Below, piece by piece: positions 38,401 to 47,973 of a stretch of 64,000 bases of DNA (positions within the stretch are counted from its first letter, which is position 1; each line of letters opens with the position of its first letter). Under the pieces are notes generated by a model. That model ran no database searches and was not told the origin of the DNA. It saw only the letters and a list, made by a program, of their open reading frames with translations. Origin of the DNA: Trichoderma breve (lineage: Eukaryota > Ascomycota > Sordariomycetes > Hypocreales > Hypocreaceae); the NCBI RefSeq assembly GCF_028502605.1, contig NC_079233.1, forward strand, positions 6,820,001-6,884,000, in the 5' to 3' direction. Made by a program: the position numbers and the translations under genes.

Positions 38401-39913
38401 CAGAAACATGATACTGTTGCCCGCCATCCAACCTTGTATAGTTCCAGTTATACATCATGTCTGCCCCCTGCGCGTGCGCTTCAACGCCATCATCCCTGCT
38501 CAAGAGCACCGTCTCAAGCCGTTTCAGTGCCGACTCAATCTTTTTGACATCTTCATTGGGGTTGTCCTTATCTGCCTCGTGCGCGCCCGCGTACGCCATC
38601 AGTGCATCCATTGGCGTCGTTCCTACTGCCACAGGGAGCTTCTGGCTCAACATCTCAGCATATTTATCCGCGAGGATAATCTCTGGTACCTTGTGGAGGT
38701 CCCAGGAAACATCATACACCGCGCCGTGGCAAAGACTTCGTGTGCCTTGTTCCCTTCGAGGAAGACATTCGTCAAGCCAGTCGACGATTTCCTGCGGGAT
38801 AATGTCGTCAAAGTCGAGCTCTCGCGGGTGGAAACCTTTAAAGTCCATGTCCAGCCTCTTTAGTAGCTGCGCACGAGTCTCAGACTTCCCTTTGAGCCAT
38901 ACAATGTCCTTTTGTGGTTTGGAGTGCCATCCGAGGACAGAGTAGCTAACTGATGGAACCCGGGAGGCGTACAATGGCTTGGTTTTGTTGTCACCGATAT
39001 CAATGCGGTCATACTCAAAGTTATCGACGATGGAGAAAACATTGGAGTTATGCGGCTGGTAATCTGGAAAGAGCTCATTGGACGAAGATAGGAGTCGTAA
39101 GTTGACGCGTGACTTGCTAGTATCTGTTGTTCCGTCCTCAGGCTGGGTTTCCTTCCACTCTGATGCTTTTCTCTTATCGCCTATGAAGATTTCGGCCTGT
39201 TTCTCCAAGACATCTGAACCTCCGTTAACCACGGAGTCGGATGCGCTGACGAAAGGTGACACGTCAACTTGAAGATCAACTGTGCCATCAAGAACATTCC
39301 AGGGTTTCTCGAGTGTACCATCGTCGGGTTTTCGTTCTCCGTCGAGCGTTCGGCAGCGGTCACTTTCGACAACCCACGCAGAGACGCTTTTCAGCTTGTC
39401 CTTTGCTGCACAAGGTTGGACGGCCTCAAGGTCGTGTATGTGACGAACGACTAGCCATCGTGTAGGGACCTCGGGGAAGATGGGAAGCCCGTTTCTGCCG
39501 TTTTCTGCATCGCTCGTTGCAGCACTACCACTCCGGTATATACGGGGGAGCGTCCAGTGGAGATAGATGCCCTGTCGGTTTTCACGCCGAGAGCGAGACC
39601 CGAGATCTGTAATGCGCGAGTTGAAATCGGCCGGGCAGGCGTTATGTAAGTCGGTATGATACAGGATGTCGGACTGGAGATATGATTTTCTGAGACGCAG
39701 AAATGAATAATTGGGCTGTGAGATGGGTGCAATTTTGGCTTTTCGTGCTCTCAGCTCATCGTCATCATAGCCGCCGTCACAGACTTTATCATTGAGGACA
39801 AATGCATCAAGCTTGACGGGGATGAGCACGTTTTGATCTGCGTTGGGTATCATCATGGCAAGTTTGTGAATGCTCGTTCCTGTGTCTTCAGGGAAAATAT
39901 GAAGAAGAACCAC
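35447..39913 (-). CDS. Giant 1,488-aa intronless protein of unknown function
   Basis: A single open frame of 4.5 kb without an intron is unusual for this genome. The N-terminal part has conserved-looking motifs: LIPVKLDAFVLN, IAPISQPNYSFLRL, ITDLGSRSRRENRQGIYLHW and then VPTRWLVVRHI (about residues 148-158). From memory, proteins with the same PVKL, YLHWxLP and WLVVR signatures exist in actinobacteria, myxobacteria and some fungi, mostly unannotated. I cannot name a Pfam family. A later region (about 1070-1110) is WGWVVVNYANFGVQFFLPSG followed by a strand-rich stretch. There is no signal peptide or transmembrane helix. The true start may be the Met-Met at residues 20-21 (MMIPNADQ), because the conserved part begins there. 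It is divergently paired with the 1,173-aa gene and lies in line with the lectin-like and fusion genes. Confidence 0.85.
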   Translation of the reverse strand: MVLLHIFPEDTGTSIHKLAMMIPNADQNVLIPVKLDAFVLNDKVCDGGYDDDELRARKAKIAPISQPNYSFLRLRKSYLQSDILYHTDLHNACPADFNSRITDLGSRSRRENRQGIYLHWTLPRIYRSGSAATSDAENGRNGLPIFPEVPTRWLVVRHIHDLEAVQPCAAKDKLKSVSAWVVESDRCRTLDGERKPDDGTLEKPWNVLDGTVDLQVDVSPFVSASDSVVNGGSDVLEKQAEIFIGDKRKASEWKETQPEDGTTDTSKSRVNLRLLSSSNELFPDYQPHNSNVFSIVDNFEYDRIDIGDNKTKPLYASRVPSVSYSVLGWHSKPQKDIVWLKGKSETRAQLLKRLDMDFKGFHPRELDFDDIIPQEIVDWLDECLPRREQGTRSLCHGAVYDVSWDLHKVPEIILADKYAEMLSQKLPVAVGTTPMDALMAYAGAHEADKDNPNEDVKKIESALKRLETVLLSRDDGVEAHAQGADMMYNWNYTRLDGGQQYHVSGGESGGKPVIPENKRGDLIKLNDLCRFRDAADRKLKRQRWAVFAEWWQAVTLAKKELDVKNALKPILDSIDALEKLLGISKQDLISVLTDGKKGDEATEFEPGVHPPFHQQRDPTLLVGGVRSGWEPDYLHTLLIRLDAQLLEETKTAVPREEEDGWGSLFKDFVTKKMPEPLRASAQALLREFVVLRTRRRDEDDGTPKTPSFLRTHGFMGGLSDDAPKKPGRQKISPQMPTFHDRQGLDHKGKPVWRDSWNNMQPWFPLFLEWEVEYTHIDHEDWELAESKWWHSEGAKLHYAIKPDMTLEDKYGDKTKKEVDNRRFSGRALILPQPSFSLEAKILQLFSDTAAEKLEKLLPFKDREELAKSLRKFDFLSAPLSGFNSHMLTVEQGNHVKPSIRDPVTGAVRFMGEAARKEAGLSEQVLENMGIETDLTPYGRSKSKPDDDGPAVFKPVTHGQFRITKLNIIDKFGQAIHAIDPKPTTEELTPKLYPCISDWYAPQAKSSNPESPNVVGKVKKENETKCEYIQVPPQINQPARLNAVFTIPSEPPLHEDDPMPPFWRATHDWDQPIWGWVVVNYANFGVQFFLPSGAFYREVRCAGPTGALLSPEWLPFEKPDDPSRRGGKEDGGAAAKQLARLVKILGENYPYLRRFIATINAATTSIAPAPSAYAEFRSALLGRPLALTYFGVSLELAGSPWKSHLSQDNTPKKTLLDYEFRVKLGDRERGFDGLVGYFPPLSKSELKEGNALDVSTFYTHFPPGVHDIATEELAKISPTASAYEDEQPNPTLTKIITITKDNYPLLKPYYLDPDNNDRTPASYAADANEKLAVFGALLDPFLPVHAYTGILPVKEFSLPTWTWQGALDKLSAFFHAGPVLITGDVPGFVEARQLKQGDLPPKVVEGVEGEEKQSVGLPGGALGMWSWLQPYDVDEEREKSITGDEEEEKPREKFMPLAVEVLGEESKLERGPYTAIEGYLQMAAGVNEK

Positions 39914-40472
39914 CGCGCAGTTTCCCTTTTACTCGCCAAACCGAAGGCACGTCGTTCATGTGAAGATGTGGGTAGGCATAAGACAGCCTTGATAGAAGAT
40001 ACATAGAAGAATCCAGGGTCCATGCCCACAGTAGTAGATGTTCCAAGCTAGGCAATTGAATCCTTGTTCCGGGACCGCTACAGCTATCAATAGCGTGGTT
40101 CTTCCCGCTCAGCTGGGCATTTGTCTTGAAACCCCTGCTGGGATTCGCACTATTGATTCGCTAGTACAAAGCAGTGGCGATGTAGTGATCCCATGCTACA
40201 AGTCCATGCAGATCGGTACTTCTCTCTACTTTTCCTTTATTTGCCTGTGATGGAGGCATATTGGCAAGCGAGTGGGTCAGCCAGAGGAGGGCGTGGGCTA
40301 TCGAAGTCTTTGGTGTGTGTCTTCTCAGCTGTGTAGACCCCTCCATGGCTGTTGAGCTTTTCAGAGATGGCTCTATGCTCGATTTCCCAAGTGATATCTC
40401 AAGATTATTGTGTCCTTCTTTTCTTACCACAGATACGGTAGAGCCAAGGTCCAATCTTCTGGTACCTGCGAA
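39914..40472. promoter_or_regulatory. Shared divergent promoter of the 1,488-aa and 1,173-aa genes
   Basis: 559 bp lie between two start codons pointing away from each other, so the two giant genes probably share regulation. No strong known motif was recognised. A short hairpin or operator-like element was not evident. Confidence 0.55.
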
Positions 40473-43400
40473 ATGTCTCTCAAAGGACAGTATCGTCACT
40501 TGACTCTCCGTCATGAGCAACGCATTCTATGCGACGAAGTCCCCAAGCTTCAACCCGGAGAAGCCCAGTTCCACTCCTTCTATCTCCCTTCCTTGACAGC
40601 GGGCCTACACGATCTTACCATCTCACAGACTGTCACGCCAGACAAAGATGATCCTAAACACGGCAAGGAACCCCCGGCACGGGCGATTGACGTCAAGCGG
40701 CAGTTTGACGTCCTTGCTCCGGAATGGTCCCTCAGCAGCAGCGATGGCGGCGGTGGTGGCAGTAGTGACGACCAGACGTCCACAGTCATGTCCGTCTTCC
40801 CAGCACCAGGACAAACAGCACAGTTCCGGACCCTGCCGCACATGGTGTTCCGTGACCCTCACCTCCCGTGGGCACGGCGTGTGTCTAAGCAGACCCTTCC
40901 GGACAAAGAAAAGAACACGATTCCTTGGTTTGCTCTCATAGCTTTTACAGCAGAGGAGCTCGAATTAACGAATAACGAAAGAGACACAATCTTCCCTCCA
41001 AAGGTGGGTGCCACACCCAATGAGAACCTTGGCTGGGACCTCAGGGCCGGTGCGATCAAGGACATAGAAAGCAATAATGAGTTGCTGAACACGATCCGTG
41101 AGCCCGAAGACCGTGATAAACAGATCAAGACCAGTGTTGTGGCTGTTCCCGGACCGCTTTTCAAGAAGCTCTTCACCGATTCCGAGGACCCAAATCCAAC
41201 GCAGTGCGACGTTGCCAAGTTCCGATTTCTATCCCATGTCCGCACAGTCGCTACCGAGGGCACCATGTCGGCCATCGAGGGAGAGTCGGGGACATTCAGC
41301 ATTGTCATCTCGCATCGGATTGGTCCTGTCGATGTAGACTCTGCCACACCGGTCATGGTGCACTTGGTTTCTCTCCAGGGCATTGACGGATTGAAGCTGT
41401 CAGGGGTCAAAGACAAAGTTCTCATGACTAGCTTGTACAGCTGGACCTACACGGCTCTTCCACCTGGTTCCTTTGATGTGCGAAGTGCGCTTCAAAATAT
41501 TGGCACTGGTGGAAAGGGGCTCAAGGTCTTGCGAACCGACAACACCAGCACGCTCAAGGCTGACAAGTCAGGGCCAGAGTCAGGCAAGGAAAACATTGGA
41601 CTGTCCATGGAAGAGCTGGTGACGAAACGACAGAACGATGGATATACCCTCGTCCGACACCGCACCGTCACGGGCGAGCAAACAGCGGCCATGTATCGAG
41701 GGCCACTCTCTCCCACGAGAGTTGCTCATCCATTAAACGCCAATGTTTCTTTCCAATCGAACTTTGGCACAGACCTCCAGATCCTCGATCCCAACCTAGG
41801 ACTCATGGACATCTCGTATGCGACTGCCTGGCAGCTTGGCAGAACGCTGGCCATGAGTGACCAGTCCTTTACGGCCTCACTGGCTCGTCTTCGAACCGCG
41901 ATCCACCGAGACGCACTCGCCAGGGCCAAGGAAGACATTTACAAGCGGCTAGGAAGTGAAGATTCACAGACCATCGACACGGTGGCATATCATAGCCGTG
42001 CCCGCGTCGTGTCGGACATTGGCTCAACAGTTGCTTGCCTCAACGATATCAACTCTGCTTTGCATGCCTCGGCAATGCCAACCGTAGACACGAACCGGTG
42101 GAAGCGACGCGAACCAGTGCCCGAAGTCAACCTATCCCTCCGTTCAAACCACATCTTCAACCAGATGTATTCCCAAGCTCTGTATGTTTCCACCGGCTTG
42201 TCTACTTCGGCTGATGGCGGGCCGTACTGCTATCACACCGTCCCTACAAACACCGACTACGCAGTAGTACAAGAGTGGGTGCTCGACAAGCTTCATCTCG
42301 CCGGCATCCCAGCTCACCATTTCATCCCGGACCCATCATATCTCCCGCCGGAGACGATTCGATTCTTTCACGTCGATGCCAACTGGACCGACGCCATGGT
42401 TGATGGGGCTTTGAGTCTTGCCAACCACGTCACAGACGATCCTGCAGAAGATTTCTGCCGCAGCGCACTGAAAGCTCGGCTCAACGAGTACCTCTCAACT
42501 CCCCTCAAGGGCATCGGATACTGCCAGCAGATGCCTACATACGGCTTCTTGATGAAGAGCCAGCTGCTAGTACAGTTCCCTGATATTGCTGTTAGTGCAG
42601 AGTTTGAGGAGCAGTTTCACACACGGGAGGACTGGAATAAAGCCAAACCCACTGCTCCGATTCTGGTACAGCGAAAGCTGGCTTCGGATACCATGCTGGT
42701 GCTGTTTGATCGTGAGCCGCCTGGGTTGGTGAGTCTAAAATTCACTCTGCCGGCGCACCAACAGACGTTTGTGGTAGCAGCAGGCCTGCATAAGGAAGAC
42801 AGGGCACAGGGCCGCATGCAGGATGAGATTGAAGTTGAACATCAGAAGATATTTGCGTCTGAGAATCCCGAGACAGATCCTATCAAGCGGGGTGGATGGC
42901 TAGGTGGTGGCTCAAAGACTTATCCGATGGCAGAACTCTTTGACTGGCAGTCGAGGACGATGCGCGTTGTTGAGTATGCAAAGAAGATACACGAAGTTCT
43001 CAGCAAGGAAATGTTTCGGGATCCGAAGGAGGATGGAAAGCATGGACCCCTAGATCAGTACACCGAACCGAACCCGACGGCAGCGGTGTTTGCTCTCCAG
43101 CTCAACGAGCCCATATATACGCTCGTCATTGAGCCCGCACCAAGGAATTCCAACACAGTGACAGGGGCAAAAACAAGAAAGGATAATATGTCCATTTCAG
43201 CAGACTGGGAGCACCTCTCGCCTCTTCTCAGGCCTGAGCAACGCACTTCATCCTTTCGCTTCCACCCACCCCCTTTTCCAGCAGACAAATACACTCCCTC
43301 AGCGCTGCCTTCACCGCCACCCAAGCCTTTATACCAGCCGACCAATCTGCTCCAGTACGTCCCAACGGAATCCATTATTCTCCCTCCAGCACCGCCGATG

Positions 43401-43994
43401 CCAGTCACCCCCGATGTGGTTGTCGCGAATCCCAGCTTCGATCTTAAGGTCTCGCCCATCGAATACGACAGCTTCATCCCTACAAACCGCACCGTTCCCT
43501 TTGACCTCATATTCTCCATCCTCGTCTCTCCTAGCTCCCAGTCCACGTTCACCTACCGTCTTACCAAGCTCACAGTACGCCTTACTCTCGGTGACCTCAA
43601 GGATGCGGGCCTTCCCAGCCCCGACGACGACAAGTCCTACCGCCCTTTGATCGTGCGGAAGCCGAAAAACTCCGAGCCCCCGGCCCCGACTATGCTGTCC
43701 AACTTACGCTTTAATGTCCTGCGGAGCTATGACGGGGATGTGATGATCCTGGAGGTGGTCTCTCGAACGGCGTGGGGGGTGGACATGTATACGCTCAAGG
43801 AGGCGAGTTTCGTGTTGCCGATGGTAGAGGTGATACCCTGGGAGGTGCCGTTCGGCAAGGATAAAGATGGCGCGGAGAGGTATTGGAGGACGTGGGTGCA
43901 GATGAAGAGCGAGTTCTTGATGGGCAATGATCCATTGGTGTGGGAACATGGGAGAGAGGTTTTGTTGAAGCGAGAGGTCAAAGCGACTCCTTGA
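40473..43994 (+). CDS. Giant 1,173-aa intronless protein of unknown function
   Basis: A single 3.5 kb open frame. I start it at the ATG at 40473 (MSLKGQYRHLTLRHEQRI). An in-frame ATG at 40410 would add 21 residues without clear similarity. Early motifs are SFYLPSLTAGLHDLTISQTV (a beta-sandwich-like stretch), VMSVFPAPGQTAQFRTLPHM (about 106-125), LPWARR and IPWFALIAFTAEEL (about 149-162). From memory, bacterial proteins of the pattern VFPP...LPHVVL...LPWER...PWLALLxF accompany relatives of the 1,488-aa protein. That recollection needs a profile search. The C-terminal part holds Pro-rich segments (FHPPPFPADKY, LPSPPPKPLYQP) and strand-rich sequence. There is no signal peptide. It reads convergently toward the cyclophilin gene. 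Confidence 0.85.
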   Translation: MSLKGQYRHLTLRHEQRILCDEVPKLQPGEAQFHSFYLPSLTAGLHDLTISQTVTPDKDDPKHGKEPPARAIDVKRQFDVLAPEWSLSSSDGGGGGSSDDQTSTVMSVFPAPGQTAQFRTLPHMVFRDPHLPWARRVSKQTLPDKEKNTIPWFALIAFTAEELELTNNERDTIFPPKVGATPNENLGWDLRAGAIKDIESNNELLNTIREPEDRDKQIKTSVVAVPGPLFKKLFTDSEDPNPTQCDVAKFRFLSHVRTVATEGTMSAIEGESGTFSIVISHRIGPVDVDSATPVMVHLVSLQGIDGLKLSGVKDKVLMTSLYSWTYTALPPGSFDVRSALQNIGTGGKGLKVLRTDNTSTLKADKSGPESGKENIGLSMEELVTKRQNDGYTLVRHRTVTGEQTAAMYRGPLSPTRVAHPLNANVSFQSNFGTDLQILDPNLGLMDISYATAWQLGRTLAMSDQSFTASLARLRTAIHRDALARAKEDIYKRLGSEDSQTIDTVAYHSRARVVSDIGSTVACLNDINSALHASAMPTVDTNRWKRREPVPEVNLSLRSNHIFNQMYSQALYVSTGLSTSADGGPYCYHTVPTNTDYAVVQEWVLDKLHLAGIPAHHFIPDPSYLPPETIRFFHVDANWTDAMVDGALSLANHVTDDPAEDFCRSALKARLNEYLSTPLKGIGYCQQMPTYGFLMKSQLLVQFPDIAVSAEFEEQFHTREDWNKAKPTAPILVQRKLASDTMLVLFDREPPGLVSLKFTLPAHQQTFVVAAGLHKEDRAQGRMQDEIEVEHQKIFASENPETDPIKRGGWLGGGSKTYPMAELFDWQSRTMRVVEYAKKIHEVLSKEMFRDPKEDGKHGPLDQYTEPNPTAAVFALQLNEPIYTLVIEPAPRNSNTVTGAKTRKDNMSISADWEHLSPLLRPEQRTSSFRFHPPPFPADKYTPSALPSPPPKPLYQPTNLLQYVPTESIILPPAPPMPVTPDVVVANPSFDLKVSPIEYDSFIPTNRTVPFDLIFSILVSPSSQSTFTYRLTKLTVRLTLGDLKDAGLPSPDDDKSYRPLIVRKPKNSEPPAPTMLSNLRFNVLRSYDGDVMILEVVSRTAWGVDMYTLKEASFVLPMVEVIPWEVPFGKDKDGAERYWRTWVQMKSEFLMGNDPLVWEHGREVLLKREVKATP

Positions 43995-44105
43995 GTGTGT
44001 TCCTCTGGGAGAGACAACGATAGTGTGGCTTGCGAGTGAGCTTTTCGAATATATTTCTGACTGTTTTCACATTGTTGATGTCATATTCATACCAATTAAT
44101 GACTG

Positions 44106-44470
44106 ATGAACTTTGGACTAATCACCGCAATCTCATCGTGTTTTTGCACCTCGCAAGCCTTGATGACACAGACGTTCCATAAGAGTTTCATATTTCGTTT
44201 ACTTGTCGACTGGCTCACATCAAAATATCTGTCGTACAGCCGTGATAAACAACGTAGAATGAAGGTGAACATAGAAAAAGTTCCGATGTATAACATAGAG
44301 CTCGCCTACTCTTTGCCAACCCTCTGTCAAAGGTTATCAGTGGCAAATGCAAAATTGTCTAGCCCCGATTGCAGGTTTCCCAGTGCAATATTGTCGTCGT
44401 TTTCACGTTTTGGTCAGTTGATTCGAGCCAGCGAGCGATTGGCAGGATTTGACATATGATGGGTGAAGAG
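44106..44470 (+). pseudogene. Decayed copy of the PIS1 last exon
   Basis: The bases at about 44415-44450 closely match PIS1 at 24471-24506: both read CAGTTGATTC, then AGCCAGC, then CGATTGGCA, differing mainly by A/G changes. The encoded stretches GQLIRASERLAGFD and IQLIQASKRLARVD align. Weaker collinear similarity runs upstream to about 44300 (CTCGC, then a CTT...CCAACCCT block matching 24325-24355), with about 26 bases missing. It lies downstream of the accessory block on the same strand as PIS1. No start, splice sites or full reading frame remain. The core match is convincing by eye, while the outer limits given here are approximate. Confidence 0.6.
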
Positions 44471-44572
44471 CTCCAAGTCACCAACCAATTCGCCGGTGAC
44501 ACCTGGAAACAGGCTCGTGTAATTATTTTATACATTATTCAATCATGTCGTTAATGTGCCCCCGATATGTCA

Positions 44573-46085
44573 TCACCTTTCTCTGCGCCTGTAATCACCA
44601 TCTCTATCCCTCCTATCGTGACGATACCCATCCCTTGACCTAAACTGTCTATCACGGTCATCGTCCCTGTTTCCTCGGCGAGGGCTCCTACTTCGGTTTC
44701 GGTTCTGGCGCCCATTGTCTCGATCTCGATCTGAAGGTCGTTTATTAGGGCGGTCATCGTTTCTACGGTCGTATCGCCCATCATTTCTTCGTTCAGACCT
44801 GTCGTCATTCCTTCGGTCGGGTTCATCATCGTTTCTCCGGCCGTTGGAGCCTCGATCATGTCTCCCCTTCATCTCCTCCTTGCTGTACACCATGTTGTAA
44901 TTCTTCCCAGAGCTCCTCTCGTCCTCTTCTCGGTACTGCCGTCGCTTTTCAAGCTCTTGCACGCCGCCCCATCCACCTCGCACCCTTGCCCTCCGTTTGT
45001 TATTCGTGTCTTGCCTCCACACGTCGCTGAGCTTGCTGACACTCTGTGAAAAGTCGACGTGGATTCGCCGGTCGTCGATGAGGACGTCTTGCATTTTGGT
45101 ATATGCCACTTCGCACGATGCTTTATCTTCGTATTCGATAAAGGCGTACTGTAAGCTGTCGCCCGTCTTCTGGTCTCGAATCACCTCGCAGCTCAGAATC
45201 TTGCCAAATCGGCCAAAGATGAGCTCCAAGTCTTCGTCTTGCGTGACGGGGTTCAGTTTGCAGACGAACAAGACGTTTTCCGGTGGCTTCACCTCGGCAA
45301 AGGGGAGGTCGCCCATAAGCTCGAGTGTCAAAGCCTGTGCCCTAGCATCTCTCTCCCGCCTTCTTTTTTCCAGCTCTTCCTCATCTACATCATCGTTCTC
45401 GTGCAGTTCTTCTTCGTTGGCGATTCGTACCGTCCGTAGTTGTTCGTCTGAAGGTGGAGGGCTGGAGCTGGGTTCTCTCAGGCCCGGAGGATCAGGGTAA
45501 GGATCATCCAAGATGACTGTGTGTTTGATTCGGATATCGACAAACGGGTATCCCTTGTCGTCGACCATGGCCTCATTAATCTTTTCCAAGGAGTCAAAGC
45601 CCTCCACAACCTTGCCAAAAATGGCAGCCTTGCTGTCGAGGAAATCCGTCTCTTCGCCCAGAGTGATGATGAACTGTGATGCCGCCACTCGCGTGTCTGG
45701 GTCTGAGGCCAGCGGAACCGTCGCCATGCTCACAGTGCCTCGTTCTAGATGCTTCAGTTTGGGATGAAAGGGGGCTGTGAATGTGCGCTTTGACGGATCG
45801 CCCGACAGGTGCCCCCATATTGAGCAGCCTCCATCTGATTGTTTGGCGAGAGGCCCAAGAGGATCGCCGGTCTGGAAGGAGAAGTTCTTTTGGACGGAGT
45901 GGATGGGAGAGAAGTTGTAGTATTTGACTTTGCACAGCTTCAAGAAGCTGTATGGATGGTTAGCAGCCGTCTGAACAGAAGACAAGACAAGAGAATAGAG
46001 CTTACTTTTCGCACAGCTTGGGAGAGTGATCGATGAGCAGATCAATGACGATGTCACCGACGGTGGTTTCTAACAAGACTGACAT
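44573..46085 (-). CDS. cyp6: Cyclophilin-RRM peptidyl-prolyl isomerase (PPIL4/Cyp6 type)
   Basis: Two exons, 46006-46085 and 44573-45947, give 484 aa. The 58-nt intron joins CEN-FLKLCK. The N-terminal cyclophilin domain (about 1-170) starts [17 protein letters not shown] and has the [20 protein letters not shown] and SQFIITL segments. It departs from classical cyclophilin A at the active site, as usual in this family. An RNA recognition motif follows (about 250-330; [11 protein letters not shown] and YAFIEYED). The tail (about 385-484) is Arg/Asp/Ser-rich with repeated RRNDD units. The architecture fits the nuclear PPIL4/Cyp6 family linked to transcription and splicing. It is core genome and marks the right edge of the accessory block. 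Confidence 0.92.
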
Positions 46086-47973
46086 GGTGATGAATTGAGT
46101 CTCGAGATTCGAATTCCGAACAACGAGATGCGGATTTGATTCGAGTTGACTTTGCTTCGCAGCCGCGTTTTGTCTGACGCGCGAGGCTGCGATTTGATGG
46201 ATGGATGAATGACAATTTTAGTGGAGAAGCTATTGCAAGGATGATGGCCGATGACTGATTACATAATGCCGGTGATGCTCTAAGAAATCATGATGCCATA
46301 AAACACCACAGCAAGAGAGTATGAAGCTCAATAAAGAAAATTGATGAGTAATCTATAGCTTGTGAATTGAATGAAATCTAATTGTAAGTGTCCACTAGGT
46401 AATACACTGACTCTGATGCATCTGAGTTATGCACAATTACACGGTACAACTTGGTCCTCTGCAGCCATACACAGAATCACATGCATGCATCACGATATGT
46501 AGAAATGAAAATACAGTCAAGGCTCGAGGAGCAACCTCATCCCGTCCGCCCCAAAAATATGCTCAGAAGCTTCATTTCAACCTACACTCCTCTTTACTCC
46601 GTACTCCGTATTCTACCCCCAATCATCCAACCTCAAGCATCTCAGTCAACCTGACACCGCAACGCCGCTCGCCTATCCCCGAGCTTGTCGCCAATTTGCA
46701 GGGCTGCCGTTTCAGTCGCAGTCAATGCACGTATCCAATCCCGTCGCAGGTGGCAATTTTGCGTTGTACAGGTTTTACAAACATTCCTACGGAGGATTTT
46801 ACTTACGCATGCATGCATACAGAATTCGACGCATCACTTTCTTTTACGAGGCGAGTGGCGTGGTGTAGCTGTAGTGGTGTCTTGATATATTCCGTGATAC
46901 TTATTGGACTTGTACTTGCACTAATGCAGATGGGAGTCTAGATGCACCTTGAAACTTGAAACTTGGAACTTTGACTCAACAATATTGATGAATTGTGACT
47001 GTCTTTGACAGCCTAGACTTGTTTGCTTGCTCGCTAGTGAGCTACGATAAAATACAAGACAAAACAAAAAACAAAATCCCAGATGATGAAAAACAAAACC
47101 CTCAGATGCTATGTGGAATACATGTATATAAATATATCAACAGCAGGCTCGCTTCCCATTTTTAGTGATGCCCCCCGTAAAACCGCCGATCCACAGCAGA
47201 CAAAGTGAAAAGATACGTAGACAATAAACACTATAAGATAGCAAGAGAAGAAAACAAAATAAAACAAAGCAAGATTGAACCAGACAATGTCAGGTAGGTA
47301 GGTATGTATGTACATCAAAAACAAGAAAATGGCTTTCATGTACAGTTTTGTGATGAAGATAAAAAAAAATTGCGCGCACGCAATGCGATGCCAGAAAAAC
47401 GGAACAGCCGCGATGAAATAATAGTTTTGTTTTGCATCATGCAACAAAAACAGGGCAGTCAGCCGCATCATGTCCGAATCGGGTAGGTGGGTTGAGCGGA
47501 ATACATGAAAAAAAGAAATTGACCGCAGAGATAAGAATGGAAGCAAAATGAATGTCCCCAATTTTGCGCACTTTTTTGTATTCCCCTAATCAGTCATGGA
47601 AATAGAAAAAGAAAAAAAGAAGAAAGTCCCATATCGTATGAATGGTGTCAGCTCTCCACTTGAGCCTGTGGTATCTTTTGTTTTTCCCCCAATACAAAAA
47701 AAAAAAAAGATGGATAAAAAATTGGGTGTGCCGTGTCAAAACGGTTCCATTGGTATAAATATAGAGGCTAGTGTGATAGCCCATTGGTGGGATTAGAATT
47801 AAGAATATTGCAGAGGAAAGGAGTGACTTTGTGTGATGTTGATGATGAAGATGGCGGATCGTCGGCGGGTCTTAATGGAGTTTTGTTTTTTGGCGTGATC
47901 AGCCTCTCCACAAATGGCTGCGTAATGATATTCGCCTTGCCATGTTATCGACGATTTCAATTCTGTGACTCTT
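46086..47973. other. Intergenic region between cyp6 and a small hypothetical gene
   Basis: 1.9 kb with no supported gene. The left end is the cyp6 promoter and the right end the 3' UTR of the minus-strand hypothetical gene. The motif TACTCCGTACTCCGTA at about 46595-46610 belongs to a dispersed intergenic motif. About 47040-47800 is A-rich. Confidence 0.5.

Noticed and set aside
35447..43994. Giant proteins as insecticidal Tc/RHS-type toxins
   Set aside because: No YD/RHS repeats, no Tc signatures and no toxin-tip motifs were seen in either protein.
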